The translations under genes and the position numbers were made by a program. A DNA stretch of 64,000 nt from Rostrohypoxylon terebratum (lineage: Eukaryota; Ascomycota; Sordariomycetes; Xylariales; Hypoxylaceae): the NCBI GenBank assembly GCA_022497145.1, contig MU385862.1, forward strand, positions 310,001-374,000, read 5' to 3'. This document shows, one piece after another, positions 1 to 11,243 of this stretch (position 1 is its first letter; the number at the start of each line of letters is the position of its first letter). The notes beneath the pieces were generated by a model that was not told the origin of the DNA, did not search any database, and saw only the letters and a program-made list of their open reading frames with translations.

Positions 1-1081
1 GAACTCTGAAGGTGCTGCGCCACCGCCACAACAATGAGAGTTTCAAACGGCTTGTGGCGTAACCCCTCTTTCCCCTCCTGCCCCTCCAAGCAGCTCCTGT
101 TGCTCCAATTGGAACATGGCTAATTGGTGCTGACACAGCCTCCCTTGGCAGAGTACGCGTGGAATACTTGCTCGGAACTTACCTATTGCCTGTGTACGCG
201 GATACTTGACTACTACATAGGTACTTACTTAAGAGTACGGATTATCTACATAGTAAGGGACCAAGAGCAACCGGAGTCTGGACTCTGGAACCCAGAAGCT
301 AAAGAGAAAGATCACCCGGGTTCTCTTCTTTAAAACGTCATTCTAAACGTTCAAACATTATTTTTCTTCCAATCTTCTCATCTTCAAACAAATTCCTCTT
401 CATAAAGTTTCCTCGAAAATGTCTTAATTGAACATTCGCCAAGTCATAGCGCATACGAGCGCGTGCGAAAATCCTGATATCGACGTCACATCTTGTCTGA
501 GGCCGCCCATCTATACTTATCCCACCCTATCTGACCTACCTGACCTACCTGACCTATACGTCAATTGCCCATGACAATGCCTTGGATTTCCAGCGGTCTG
601 GGAAGGATCTGACGCACTAGCTTCAGTTACAGGACATACTGCGCGGTACACATGTTATGCCCGGGGTTCTTTCTGTCGTCCACGTCAACGGGACGTAGGG
701 ATGTGCACTGTAGTGGTATTTGCTGTGAGTAGTGATTGCAGTATTAGCAAGGTACTTGCCGGGTAGTTGACGACTTGATTGGCCTCCTCGACCTGTACCT
801 AAGCTCACCACTTCATCAATACCACCTCCTAAACAATACCCAAGAACTACCTAATACCTAAATTGGCTATCAATTCTATCAATTCTATCATTACCATCCA
901 TCCCGACAAGATTTGACCTTCCCGATCGTTTTGTTATATCATATAATATCCTTCCGCTCATTTTTAGGTCCAGGTTTCATCTTACCGCTTGACAAATTCC
1001 ATCAATTTTACTCATGTCCTAATCTCTCTATTTCCCCCCCTGACTATGGCATTTTAATCGCGACCAGCCAGCCAAGCCAAA
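1..1081. other. Intergenic region upstream of the exchanger gene
   Basis: I see no supportable gene here. The short open frames have no recognisable family content. Around 531-557 there is a small tandem array of a 9-base unit reading TGACCTACC, about three copies. The last 200 bases are pyrimidine-rich, as fungal leaders often are, and probably hold the promoter and 5' leader of the gene starting at 1082. Confidence 0.5.
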
Positions 1082-4000
1082 ATGCAGAATACCTTATCTT
1101 GGAGGAGGGGGGGTGTCAGCTCTCGGCCCTTCTATACAACGATATTCATTATTACTCTCCTCGCCACATACAGTATATTCATACGAGGGCCAACAGCCTC
1201 ATTAAGAGCGCCCCCATCTCTATCCCCGCGTTCTGGGGAAGAATGCCGTTTAGTTCACAGTGCCCCTGACAAGTGCGCCTTTGTAAGGCTCAATTGCAGG
1301 GATGACGAAGCAGGCATTATAGAATATCTCACATTCTATTATTGCGACCTGGAGCGTGCACAGCCCGTTGCCTTCATCATGCTAGCCCTCTGGCTAGGCT
1401 TGCTGTTCACCACCATCGGTATAGCCGCCAGTGACTTCTTCAGCGTCAACCTTAGCACCATCGCAACCGTCCTCGGTCTAAGTGAGAGTCTTGCCGGCGT
1501 CACCTTCCTGGCTTTGGGAAATGGCTCGCCGGATGTATTCAGTACATTTGCCGCCATGAGCTCCAATAGTGGGAGCATGGCCATCGGCGAGCTAATCGGT
1601 GCCGCAGGCTTCATCACCTCCGTCGTGGCCGGTTCCATGGCTCTTGTTCGCGAGTTCAGGGTTTCCAGGAAGACCTTTGTGCGAGACATCTGCTTTTTCA
1701 TAGCAGCCGTTAGCTTTGCCATGGGCTTCTTGGCCGACGGTTACTTACACCTGTGGGAATGCGCCTCCATGATAGCTTTTTACATCTTCTACGTCATCGT
1801 GGTCGTTGGTTGGCATGCTGTCGTCAAAAGGAGGAAAGCGAGGCGAGCCAAGGAGGCCCAATCTCGTGGTCATTTCTACGCATCTGCGAACGAACATGGA
1901 GACGATGCGTTAGAGCCTTACAGAGATGACCCGGATGATGAAGACGTTCCGCCGGCAGAGCGTCGTATTTCCTGGAGAAGTGGGTCCGATATCAGCGCCC
2001 TAGAGCGCGGACCTAGGATTGAGGTCGGTTCACCTGATGAGGACGATGGTGAACATAGCCAGCATGTTGCTGCGGAGGTGACAAGCAGCATGCGAGTAAA
2101 TCGACCGCGCGGAAGGAGGAGCAACACGACGACAATCACCCCAATTCGACCTAGTCTAGTCGGCGCGCTCGAATTCAGGTCAGTATTGTCATCGTTGCAA
2201 GAGGAAGGAAACTTACGAATGCGACCAATACATCATGGTCGCAGTACTTCTGCCGACCTCCTGCAGGCAGGAAATCTTATTGTTCAAGGGAACAAGAGCG
2301 TCGAAACAATCCAGAACGTCGAGGACGCTTCTGTTATAGTTAGAAACCGCTCACGATCATCCGGAGCCGTGCCGGTCACCATCGATGTCGACCTTGCTCC
2401 CCCAGAATCGCCAGGGGATAAAGGTAGAGCCCCTAGCCCACACACCATAGGAGGAAAGTTGGCACCTCCACCTAACGATCTTTTGGGTGGAGATTTTGCG
2501 GAGAGCTCAACCTCAGAGGACTTTTCCCGGAAGCCACAGCTGCATCGCCTTCGCATCCCAAGTCCACCTCGTGATAATGAGAGGTCTTCACGGAGGTCTT
2601 CGCGATCTTCACCATCGCTATCACCGTTCCCCGCTTTTACAGAATCACCCTTCATGACCACAGAAAATTCCCACCAACTTCCACATATCATGCTACCGCC
2701 CTCTATGGAAGAGCGAAACGCGTCTCTGCGCGATCTAGTCGAAAACAGAATTTCGAGACCCACTCGATGGTGGCCCTATCAGCTATTACCTCCACCACAG
2801 ACCATACTTTACACTCTTTTCCCTACTTTGCAAGGCTGGAAGAGCAAAAGCATATGGGACAAGTTTGTTAGCGTGATATCCGTACCTAGTATATTCTTCC
2901 TAGTCATTACGCTGCCTGTAGTGGAGACTGAGACTCCTGATGATGACTCGGAAGGAAGTATCGTAGAGCAACTGGCTTCGGAGCAATTGGGGGAGCATTT
3001 GGGGAGTGCGGCAGTGCCAGTATCATCGGTACCTCTCGAGCCTGGGTTCTCTATCCAACCTGAGACGGAGTGGCAAAGGTATAGACGACGCACAAGGTCT
3101 AGAGCATCTAGTCGCAGTCGTTCACCTAGCCATGCTAGCTTCATCTCTCTGACTGGTCCCAGCGATGGACAAATCATCGATGTACAGACCGATGATGTGC
3201 AAGGGTCAGACCAACCCCAGACAAGACTCTTTGTCCCTTCGGAAATACACGTATCAAAACCCGCCTCAGAACCTGAACAGACGAGTTCGACGTTGAGCGA
3301 GGAAGATCAGGGATGGAACCGCTGGTTACTGATCCTCCAAGTTTTCACTGGCCCAATATTCTGTGTGCTTATCGTCTGGGCAAACATGGCAGAAGATCTT
3401 GACCAACCTTTCGCCGTCCTGTGGAAAGCATTGCTGATTTCACTTGCTTGCTCCGTGGCTATACTTGGTCTTGTATTGCTGACTACATCTTCCGAACACC
3501 GACCCAAGTACCATTTCTTGTTCTGCTTTTTAGGATTCTGTATATCGATCGCGTGGATCTCGACTATTGCCGGCGAAGTGGTCGGAGTGCTCAAAGCATT
3601 TGGGGTAATCTTAGACATATCAGAAGCAATACTAGGCCTCACCATTTTTGCAGTTGGTAATTCGGTGGGAGACCTAGTGGCGGACGTGACTGTCGCCCGC
3701 CTAGGTTACCCAGTGATGGCTCTGTACGTCGTTCCCAAAAAGGAAATTATGTCGCTCCGCTTAGCTAACCTTGTGTAGATCTGCCTGCTTTGGTGGCCCC
3801 TTGTTAAACATCCTGCTCGGCATCGGCCTCGGAGGTGCTTATCAGTTAATTGACGCCGCAAAAGACAGAAAAATCACACACCCCGAAGAGCCGATCCTCT
3901 ATGAGCCTTATCATATACAAGTCAGCGGGACGCTGATGATTTCCGCTATCACATTACTTTTTACACTCCTTTCGTTGCTTGTTGTGGTGCCAATGAACAA

Positions 4001-4109
4001 ATGGATGATGAACAAGAAGATTGGTTGGAGCTTGATAGGGCTTTGGTCTGTTAGCACGATCGTGAATTTGACCATCGAGGTTACGGGCGTGTGGCAGGAA
4101 ATTGCATGA
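1082..4109 (+). CDS. Sodium/calcium exchanger family membrane protein
   Basis: Two exons, 1082-3723 and 3779-4109, with a 55-nt GT..TAG intron, give about 990 residues. It is a cation/Ca2+ exchanger (Na_Ca_ex superfamily) of the fungal YDL206W-like type, expected to exchange Ca2+ across an internal membrane. The first alpha-repeat lies near residues 137-165 (ESLAGVTFLALGNGSPDVF). The second lies near 845-890 (EAILGLTIFAVGNSVGD) and is completed across the splice by ALSACFGGPLLN, which confirms the intron. A hydrophobic segment near residues 18-35 is followed by a Cys-containing stretch (DKCAFVRLNC, FYYC), as in relatives. Between the two membrane halves, residues ~250-600 form a long polar Ser/Arg-rich loop, probably cytosolic and regulatory. 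The start at 1082 fits the usual N-terminus. Transported ion and organelle are inferred from the family, not visible in the sequence. Confidence 0.9.
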
Positions 4110-4680
4110 GTGCGTTGCGCGATGAAGACAAGATCGCGATACAGTTCTATTAAGTGCGTGTACGATTGCGAAAAATTCGAACGATTGGACCTTAGCATGG
4201 CGTTTTGGACAACCAGTGTAAATGAATGGGATTTGAATTTGAGATACGGATCTATCTAGGTTAACATATAGTATTATACCCAACCCCACGCGCGATTCTC
4301 CAGGCCCCGAACTAAGCTGTCGTAGAGCGAGGATCTGTCCTCGTCGCTTTGAAGAGTGATGATGTGATGATGCAGTTAGCTTATATAAGCAGATTCGGAG
4401 TTTGAAGAGGGGAAACACCAAAAAAGCAAGACAAATCAGCCACGATTCTTTCCAGTGCGCAATTTTCAGATTCCCGATTGTCAAGGTAGGAAAATAAGTG
4501 TCTAGTCATGTCTTTCAAGGCACAGGAAGTATTATCATGGAAATTCCACCGTCCCGTCACTTAAGCTACTTCTGTGTAGACGCATTGGACAGTGCTTACA
4601 ATGAGAATCCCATTGATACGTTAGAATCAGGTCATAAATGGAAAATTGAGAAGTTTGGATAAGAATATAACAAGGACGTC
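4110..4680. other. Intergenic region
   Basis: This stretch holds the 3' end of the exchanger transcript and the gap before the HET relic. Open frames on the minus strand are antisense shadows of the exchanger's last exon and have no family signature. I see no RNA gene or notable repeat. Confidence 0.4.
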
Positions 4681-5260
4681 ATGGAAGTACTCAAAACGAG
4701 CGACACAACTCGCTTTCTAAATGCATGCGACATGAACCTTACTTATGGTTACTGGATAATCAGAGAGGTTCTCGGGTATATCTACTTTGATCTAACTGAG
4801 AGGCAGCGAATAAGCGAGGCAAGACAATTGAGGCTTGTTTCCCGCACCCTTGTTGAGTATGTACAGGAATATATTGAAGGTACACAGGGCTAATCTATGA
4901 AAGAAATAAGATCAACTCTTCTTTCTAGCTCAACATATTATTCTAACCCATCATATATGTTCTCAGACATCTCATTGGACTCTTTGCAAAAAGGAAGCAT
5001 GACAATCTTCCAGACTGACAAGGGTCACGTAGGCATAGGACCTGAAGGTTTACAGCCTGGAGATCTTGTCTGTGCCATTGGCCGATGCCCGCCCCCTGTT
5101 TATTGAGAAATGAGGAGAGACAGTCAGAGAACGAGGATTCACTCTTTACGCATATAGGGTGCTGCTACATGCTGGATTCATCAAACAGAGAGCCGGTTGA
5201 GATGGTTAGGATAGGAGAGCTAGAGATTGAGACATTCAAGATACATTCTTCGAAGCCTCG
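4681..5260 (+). pseudogene. Decayed HET-type gene: F-box-like piece followed by a HET-protein C-terminal relic
   Basis: The frame from 4681 reads a segment resembling an F-box (IREVLGYIYFDL, then LRLVSRTL) and stops at TAA 4891-4893. The same frame resumes at 4897 and reads FQTDKGHVGIGPEGLQPGD. This is the signature found near the C-terminus of fungal HET-domain proteins (T-x-x-G-x-x-G-x-G, then QPGD). At about 5085-5106 the similarity moves by one base into the next frame (LLRNEE, then IGCCYM), matching the usual 'vPf-LR ... G-CYv' tail. The intact HET protein at 42713-44419 has the same order of motifs (TETGLMGLGHLEMQPGD, SLRKRE, FGPCYVQG). No HET core domain is visible upstream. An in-frame stop, a frameshift and a missing N-terminal domain make this a relic. 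The F-box-like part may belong to a separate lost gene, and a short intron over the stop cannot be excluded. Confidence 0.6.
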
Positions 5261-5771
5261 ACCTAACTTAGCTTACTCTACCTTATCAGGAAATCGACTC
5301 GAGAATAAAATTTTTTTTCTTTTTTTCTCTACCTTTCGGGAATATCGATTCATGATTAGGTGTTGGAAGTCCATGAAGCAATGGAGAGAAAATGTTACCC
5401 CCATACCCCTATTTAGGTACGTAGATACGTACTCAAGCTGGTGCGGAGCATGTGGGACAGATCGAGCTTCAATTGGCGCAAGACCCCCCTATTTTCTTGA
5501 CCGCCTTTGCTAAACAGTGGCTAACACGAGGGTACCCCTCAACCCCTCCCCCTCCATCTTGCAGGGGTCCGAGTGTTTTATTATATCGAGGCACAGCCGT
5601 CGAGTCTTTGATGAATTTCCTATACCTTGAGGACACGCGTTCCGAACTTTGACATATAAACCAAATACCTAATACTAGCCACTCGCTCGTTTAGAAGAAC
5701 GCAGGATCGACGAGAAAAAAAAGAAAACAAATCAAATTAAATAAAAAATTAAATAAAAAATTGCACTCACA
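5261..5771. other. Intergenic region and A-rich leader of phosphomannomutase
   Basis: I see no gene. A T-rich run lies near 5310-5325. The 70 bases before 5772 are very A-rich, with repeats of AAATTAAATAAAAA, probably the 5' leader of the phosphomannomutase gene. Confidence 0.4.
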
Positions 5772-6688
5772 ATGGACGCCGCCGCCCCTCCTTACCCTCC
5801 CCTAGAGGACCGCCCGATCAAGAACACGATTGCGCTCTTCGATGTCGACGAGACCCTCACCCCTGCCCGCCGCTCCGTCTCCCCGGAAATGCTCCAGACG
5901 CTAGAGAAGCTGAGGCAAAAAGTCGCCATCGGCTACGTCGGCGGATCGAACCTAGTCAAGCAACAAGAGCAGCTGGGTACCAGCAGCCGGCCCGTGACGT
6001 CCATGTTCGACTTCTGCTTCAGCGAGAACGGACTTACTGCCTTCAAGCTGGGCCAGGAGTTGCCCTCCAACAGCTTCATCCAGTACATCGGCGAGGACAA
6101 GTACAAGGAGTTGGCCAACTGGATCCTGCACTACATCGCGGACCTCGACATCCCCGTCAAGCGCGGTACCTTCATCGAGTTCCGCAACGGCATGATCAAC
6201 GTTTCGCCCATCGGCCGTAACGCTAGCACGCAAGAGCGCAACGACTACCAGGCGTACGACTTGAAGAACAAGATTCGCGAGACCATGGTCGAGAAGATGA
6301 GGGAGAAGTTTGGACACTTAGGTCTGACGTAAGCGCCCTCGATTTTCAACTGACTTCCCCTTTCCCTCCCCCCCAAAAATATATAAATAAAAAGGAAATA
6401 AGGGCGGGACAAATTAACATGCTAAACCAACACAGCTTCTCCATCGGCGGCCAGATCTCCTTCGACGTCTTCCCCACGGGCTGGGACAAGACGTACTGCC
6501 TGAAGCACCTGGAAGACGAGGCCAAGAAGCCCGGCGGCATCAACTACACCACGATCCACTTCTTCGGCGACAAGACCGACAAGGGCGGCAACGACTACGA
6601 GATCTACGTCGACCCCCGCACCATCGGCCACTCCGTCAAAGGCCCCGAGGACTGCCTCGGGCAGATCAAGGAGACCTTCGATCTGTAG
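5772..6688 (+). CDS. SEC53: Phosphomannomutase (Sec53/PMM type)
   Basis: Exons 5772-6328 and 6436-6688, split by a 107-nt GT..CAG intron, give 269 residues, close to the usual 245-270. The enzyme converts mannose-6-phosphate to mannose-1-phosphate in the cytosol, the step before GDP-mannose, and so supplies N- and O-mannosylation and GPI anchors. It is a HAD-superfamily mutase. The nucleophile/acid pair is in FDVDETLTPAR near residues 23-33, followed by GYVGGSNLVKQQEQL. The second exon carries FSIGGQISFDVFP, GWDKTYCL, FFGDKT and GNDYEI, the family's sugar- and Mg2+-binding blocks. The splice joins GLT to FSIGGQ in frame. Motif 1 here is DVDET; as I recall, animal and yeast enzymes have DVDGT at this place, and both fit the HAD consensus DxDx(T/V). 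Confidence 0.95.
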
Positions 6689-7412
6689 ACGATATGTATC
6701 TACAGATACACCTATATAGGTACTTAAGACGTAAGTCTTAGGTAACATACCTACGAGCACGACGTGTTTTAGAAACGTAGATCGAGTCTTGGAACCGTAC
6801 GGGACAAGGCGGGTACGTTAGACGGGAACACAAAATATATGTGACCGGATCAACCAAAAGAGAGAAGAAGAAAAAATAAAGACCTAGAAAAGGTAGAGAG
6901 CGCCTAGCCGCCTAATGGGTTTTAGAAATGTCATTTATCTCTAGCTAGCTAGCTACGTAAAACCTCACCTCAAAAATACCTCCAAATAAAAAATATCGTA
7001 AAAGAGAATTCAAGTCAAATCATTTAGGCCCTAGGTCAATCGCCGTTGAATATACTGTGAGATATTTTGAGTCGCAATCAACGCACATCTCACGAGGATT
7101 AAGCAATGGATACATCAGTTGTCCTTCGTAACTTATTCTTTATCATTCAGGCATGACTGACTGCTGACTACTTACATACTCCTATCTCCTACCTAAATAC
7201 CGCATACTAGGTATCCCGCATCCAAGAAGTCAAGCACAACACAACTCCCTCCCTCCTAACCAACTTTCAAAGCTTACTTCGTTCTCCACGGCTACAAATG
7301 TCATTGCTCATGCTCCCCCTGCTCCCCTTGCCCTTTCTCCAACTCCTCGCATCCGCCGAGATGATCGAAGTCGCACTTACGTACAGTTTCCGCATTCCTC
7401 TCCCATCACCCA
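6689..7412. other. Intergenic region between convergent genes
   Basis: This is the 3' flank of phosphomannomutase (+) and of the PhoD-like phosphatase (-). A short self-complementary stretch with TACTTAAGAC and GTCTTAGGTA lies near 6719-6745, and a CTAGCTAGCTAGC run near 6942-6954. AATAAA-like signals near 6870 may serve phosphomannomutase polyadenylation. No gene seen. Confidence 0.4.
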
Positions 7413-10400
7413 TCACCGCCCAAACTCAAGATGCGGCACGATAACAGGCCCATACTTCGTCGGCGCCGTGAACGCGCCGTCACCCTGGACCACGAAATCC
7501 ACGGCCAGGTTTAACTTATTCAGCCCTCCGTTCGCCTGCTGCTGCTGCTGCGCGTTCGGAGCGTACGGCGTCGCGGGCACGGCGTCGGGATCGAACGCCA
7601 TGACAGCGACGTAGTTCCTCCTCCCCATCAACTTCTTCAGCTCGCGCGGGGCGCCCGACGTGTCCGTGTGGAAGATCTCCATCATGTCCTCCTTGGTATC
7701 GCTGACCTCGTTATGCGACGACCGCTGACCGTTGGCCGGGATGTAGTGCGTGCGGTTGTTGTGCAGCATCTTGAGGATGTATTGCGCGGCCGGCGCCGCG
7801 ACGATGGGCGACGTGATGATCTGGAACATGGTCTTGTGGTCGCTGGGGTGCGCGGGGTCGTGCACGAGGCCGGCGCCGGCGGCATTGACGTCTAGGCTTT
7901 AAGTTAGTAACGAGAACGAAAAAAGGAAAAGAGAATTAATCAAGAAAAGTGGCGTAGGAAGATTGGCGTACCTCCAGACAAGAACGTCATGCGCAAGCCC
8001 TTCTGGTGCGAGATGCCTTGCAGCGTGCGGATCAGGTACGTCCGCTCGAGGTCCTTGCTATCGTGTGTCCACATATCCTTCAAAATCTCGCTGATATCCA
8101 GGTCGCCGAACTGGTTCACCACATTACCCATAAGTCCGGACTTTCCGACGGCCTTCTTGACCTGGCTGAAGCCCTGCGCCACCATCTCCTTACCACCGAC
8201 GATACCCGCCACCGAGCTCGTCACTTTGCCAAGCACGTTGTACGACATGTTGACTGCCTTCTTACCCGTCGCGAAAGTGTTGGCTAGACTTTCCACTGTG
8301 TCCAGTCGCGGGTAGATAATGGGCACAGAGAGCATCCAGAGACAGTGCTGGACACTAGGCGGCAGCATTGCCACCTTGGGGAAGAGGCCTTGGTACGTCG
8401 GACCCGCGAGCACGCGATTTTGCGTTCGTTCCGACCGGAGATCGACACCGACCACGACTACTGCAGGACCGAGATACTTGATGAAGTGCCAGCCTTGTCC
8501 TGTGACAGTGAACAGGTCTAAGTCATGGCTAACATTTCGAAGGACCTCTAGCGTGGTGTGATGCTGGAAAAGTAGGTACATGTCCACGGCTATCCGGCCG
8601 ATATTCTTGAACATTTGAGAGGTTTGCATGTAATCGGGGTAAGAGCCATAACCGTCGAAGCTAGCAAATCGTCAGTATAAATGCTCATCGAATAGGTTAT
8701 CAATATTTGAAAACTTACATGTCGTGGTCATCGATCTGGCAAACGTGAGGGATCTGCGCAAACGCCTCACGAAGGAATGGCTGATCGAAATGGCTTGTAT
8801 AGAAATGGAAGTAAGCGTGCGATACGTCTTCCTCATGACGCGCCGTCCACGAAGCGTTCTTTCTGTTCTCCTTGCCTGGCAAAGCCAACCACTGTTTTAG
8901 GAGCGGCACTTCTTTCCACAATCGGTCTCCGTAGATCTGGTCGCCCAAGCCGAGCTGGACGTGGAAACCGCCGCAGTCAACGTTCTTCTGCAACACATCT
9001 TTCCACATGAATCCAAGTCCACCAAGCTTGCTGCGCTCATTCTGGTTCGTGCTTGCGGCAAAGTCGTTTCCGGAATGTGCAATAAAACGCCAGTTAGTCT
9101 CACTTCGGCCCGCGACTACAAATTCATATCTAGTGCAGCCAAGGTGTGACGTGACAGCATAAGTCCACCTTTCTGTTCCAGTCTCGCCCATCTGTAAGTC
9201 GACATCGTATTTAAAGAATTGCCATCGTTGATGTGTATAGATGGAACGAGCTGTTAGCTGACGGGGGTTTGGTGATAAATCGGTACTGAGATGGATGTGG
9301 ATAGTGGGCGGTTGGGGAGCATCAGTAACAATAAGGATGCTTCCTAGCCATATTCCCTTCTCAACATCCATGTTTGTATATCTCAGGTAAGGACCAAAGT
9401 AAACACCATTTGTTGGCTGGACCTTATACATATCTACACCAACACCGGGAGGGCCCGTAAAGCCAGCAGCGGTTGGCGTAGCTGTCGCGACGCTCATAAT
9501 ACTCTCAGCATAGCCGGGAGTTTGTGGTGGGAACATCGGTGAGGCCATTGCGCTCTGCTTGCCAAACATTGGCGAACCGAGAGGGTTGCCGTAGGTCGAC
9601 GCGGTGGGAGATAGGGGTGCGGCTTCATGGTGGATAGGGTTGGGTCCCTTGGGGAATTCCCATTGCGTGGCCTGCGTGGCTAGATGAATATAATAGTACT
9701 GACCGGAGTTCTGATCAAGATGGGCAATCCAACCCTCAGGCAGCGGAGGAGGAGAGGTAGGACCTTGGCCTTGAAATGGAGAAGGAGTGTGGGTGACTGT
9801 TTGCGCTTGTACTTGGTGACCGCTGTGTTGACTCTCGGGTCTTGGATCATTGGCAAAAGCGGGATGTCCGGGATGTTGTAGAGCCGGAGACGCGAGTCCA
9901 GCTGCTATCTCGGCTTGCTTCTTCGGGGGGGATGCTGCAGATGAAGCCTGGGCTGCTTGAGCTGGTGCTGGTGTTGAGCTCGTGCTCGGCTGAGCTGGCC
10001 GTTGCTTCTCATTGGGGTATGCCGAGGAGCTTCCACTGGGATTGATACTGGAATACGCGGGTGGAGGGCTAGGCGACATTTGCATTCTCTGGAAATCTTG
10101 TTCCAGGACACTGATTTGAAGGGCGGGTCCGCCATTGCTGTTACTACCGGCAGCGTTGTTATTATTATTGGGACTAGTATTAGCAACAGTAGCTGTGTTG
10201 ATGTTTGCTGGTCGCGCTGCCTGAGCACTGAATGACGATGCAGTAGGACTCGCGACAGGATTTGCTCCTTGGTACACCGTGGGAGGTCCATGCGGTTGTT
10301 GGTCAGGAGTCTCCGTAGGCGTCCACGGGCGAGGTGGTTGCTGAGTAGCGGGGTGCTGCCCATATTGCGCCAACCGTTGACTCGCTGCCGAGCTCTGGAG

Positions 10401-11243
10401 ACTGTTTAACGTCGCGGTCCCGGATATACCAGCAGCCGCATATCTTGCTTCAATACCTCCTCCCGGGATGGTGCCCGGCTCAACGATAGGCGTTTCCGGC
10501 GGAGGAGGTGATCCTCGGCTTGCTCTTGTAGTCGACGTCGAAGCTGTAGAGGCGAATCGGTTCACTCCACTGTCCGTAGGCATCTTAAGATAACTGTCTG
10601 AATTAACTTGGTTCGCCTGAGGTCGCACATTGCTATTCGAGCCTGAGCCCGAAGCTGCGGAACTCGCTCTAGGTGGAGGATAGTAGGGCTTCTGGTGATA
10701 ATCGGGGAAAGCTGTGCTAGAAGAAGCAGGCACGGGTTTTGGTTGGTTGAGAGGTTTCGCAAAGAGACCGCCGTCGTCTCCTGGAGGACTAGCGGGACTG
10801 AGCGCTCCTGGGAGAGGCTTAAGACCGGCTCCTCGTCGTTCTGCGAGACCAGGACCCTTTTTCTCAATAGGACTCGTATCTAATCGCGGGGTTGTGTCGT
10901 TAAGGCTATCTGAGTGTACAGAGCTAACAGGACTTATGTAAAGTTTGTTGCCAGATGGTCGACGCTGGTCGGATGGGTAGGGAGGTCGACTTGACTGGGC
11001 AACCGGCTGAGCTATCCGGTCGTCGTCGTCATCAGGGTACGGTAGAGGCGCAGCAGAGCTCGAAGCGCCCGGCGGCAGCGGAAAAGTCGGCTTGGAAGAT
11101 GCCGGGGCGGGATATTTGAATTTATCGGAAGGCTTAGGGCTCTGAGGATGGAATATTCTTAGTGGCTCGACGGTAGGGCTGTCGCAGTCGTCGGCAGGCT
11201 TGCTGAGGAACATCTCCTCTTCAGGCCTTCCGTGACGATCCAT
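7413..11243 (-). CDS. Large WW-domain, PhoD-like metallophosphatase
   Basis: Three exons on the minus strand, 11243-8719, 8660-7972 and 7891-7413, with introns of 58 and 80 nt, give about 1230 residues. The first ~490 residues are disordered (Pro, Ser, Asn and Gln rich). A WW domain follows near residues 500-535 (PLPEGWIAHLD, then YYYIHLATQATQWEFP). The C-terminal ~600 residues resemble the fungal PhoD-related phosphatase family: YTNMDVEKGIWLGSILIV, TRYEFVVAGRS, LGLGDQIYGDRLW, and the metal-binding IDDHDIFDGYGSYPD, which spans the first splice and confirms it. PhoD-type enzymes are metal-dependent phosphomonoesterases or diesterases. The substrate is unknown, and no secretion signal is visible, so a cytosolic role is likely. 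The WW domain suggests binding to proline-rich partners. The C-terminus holds a short Gln run before the final beta-rich block. Confidence 0.88.
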
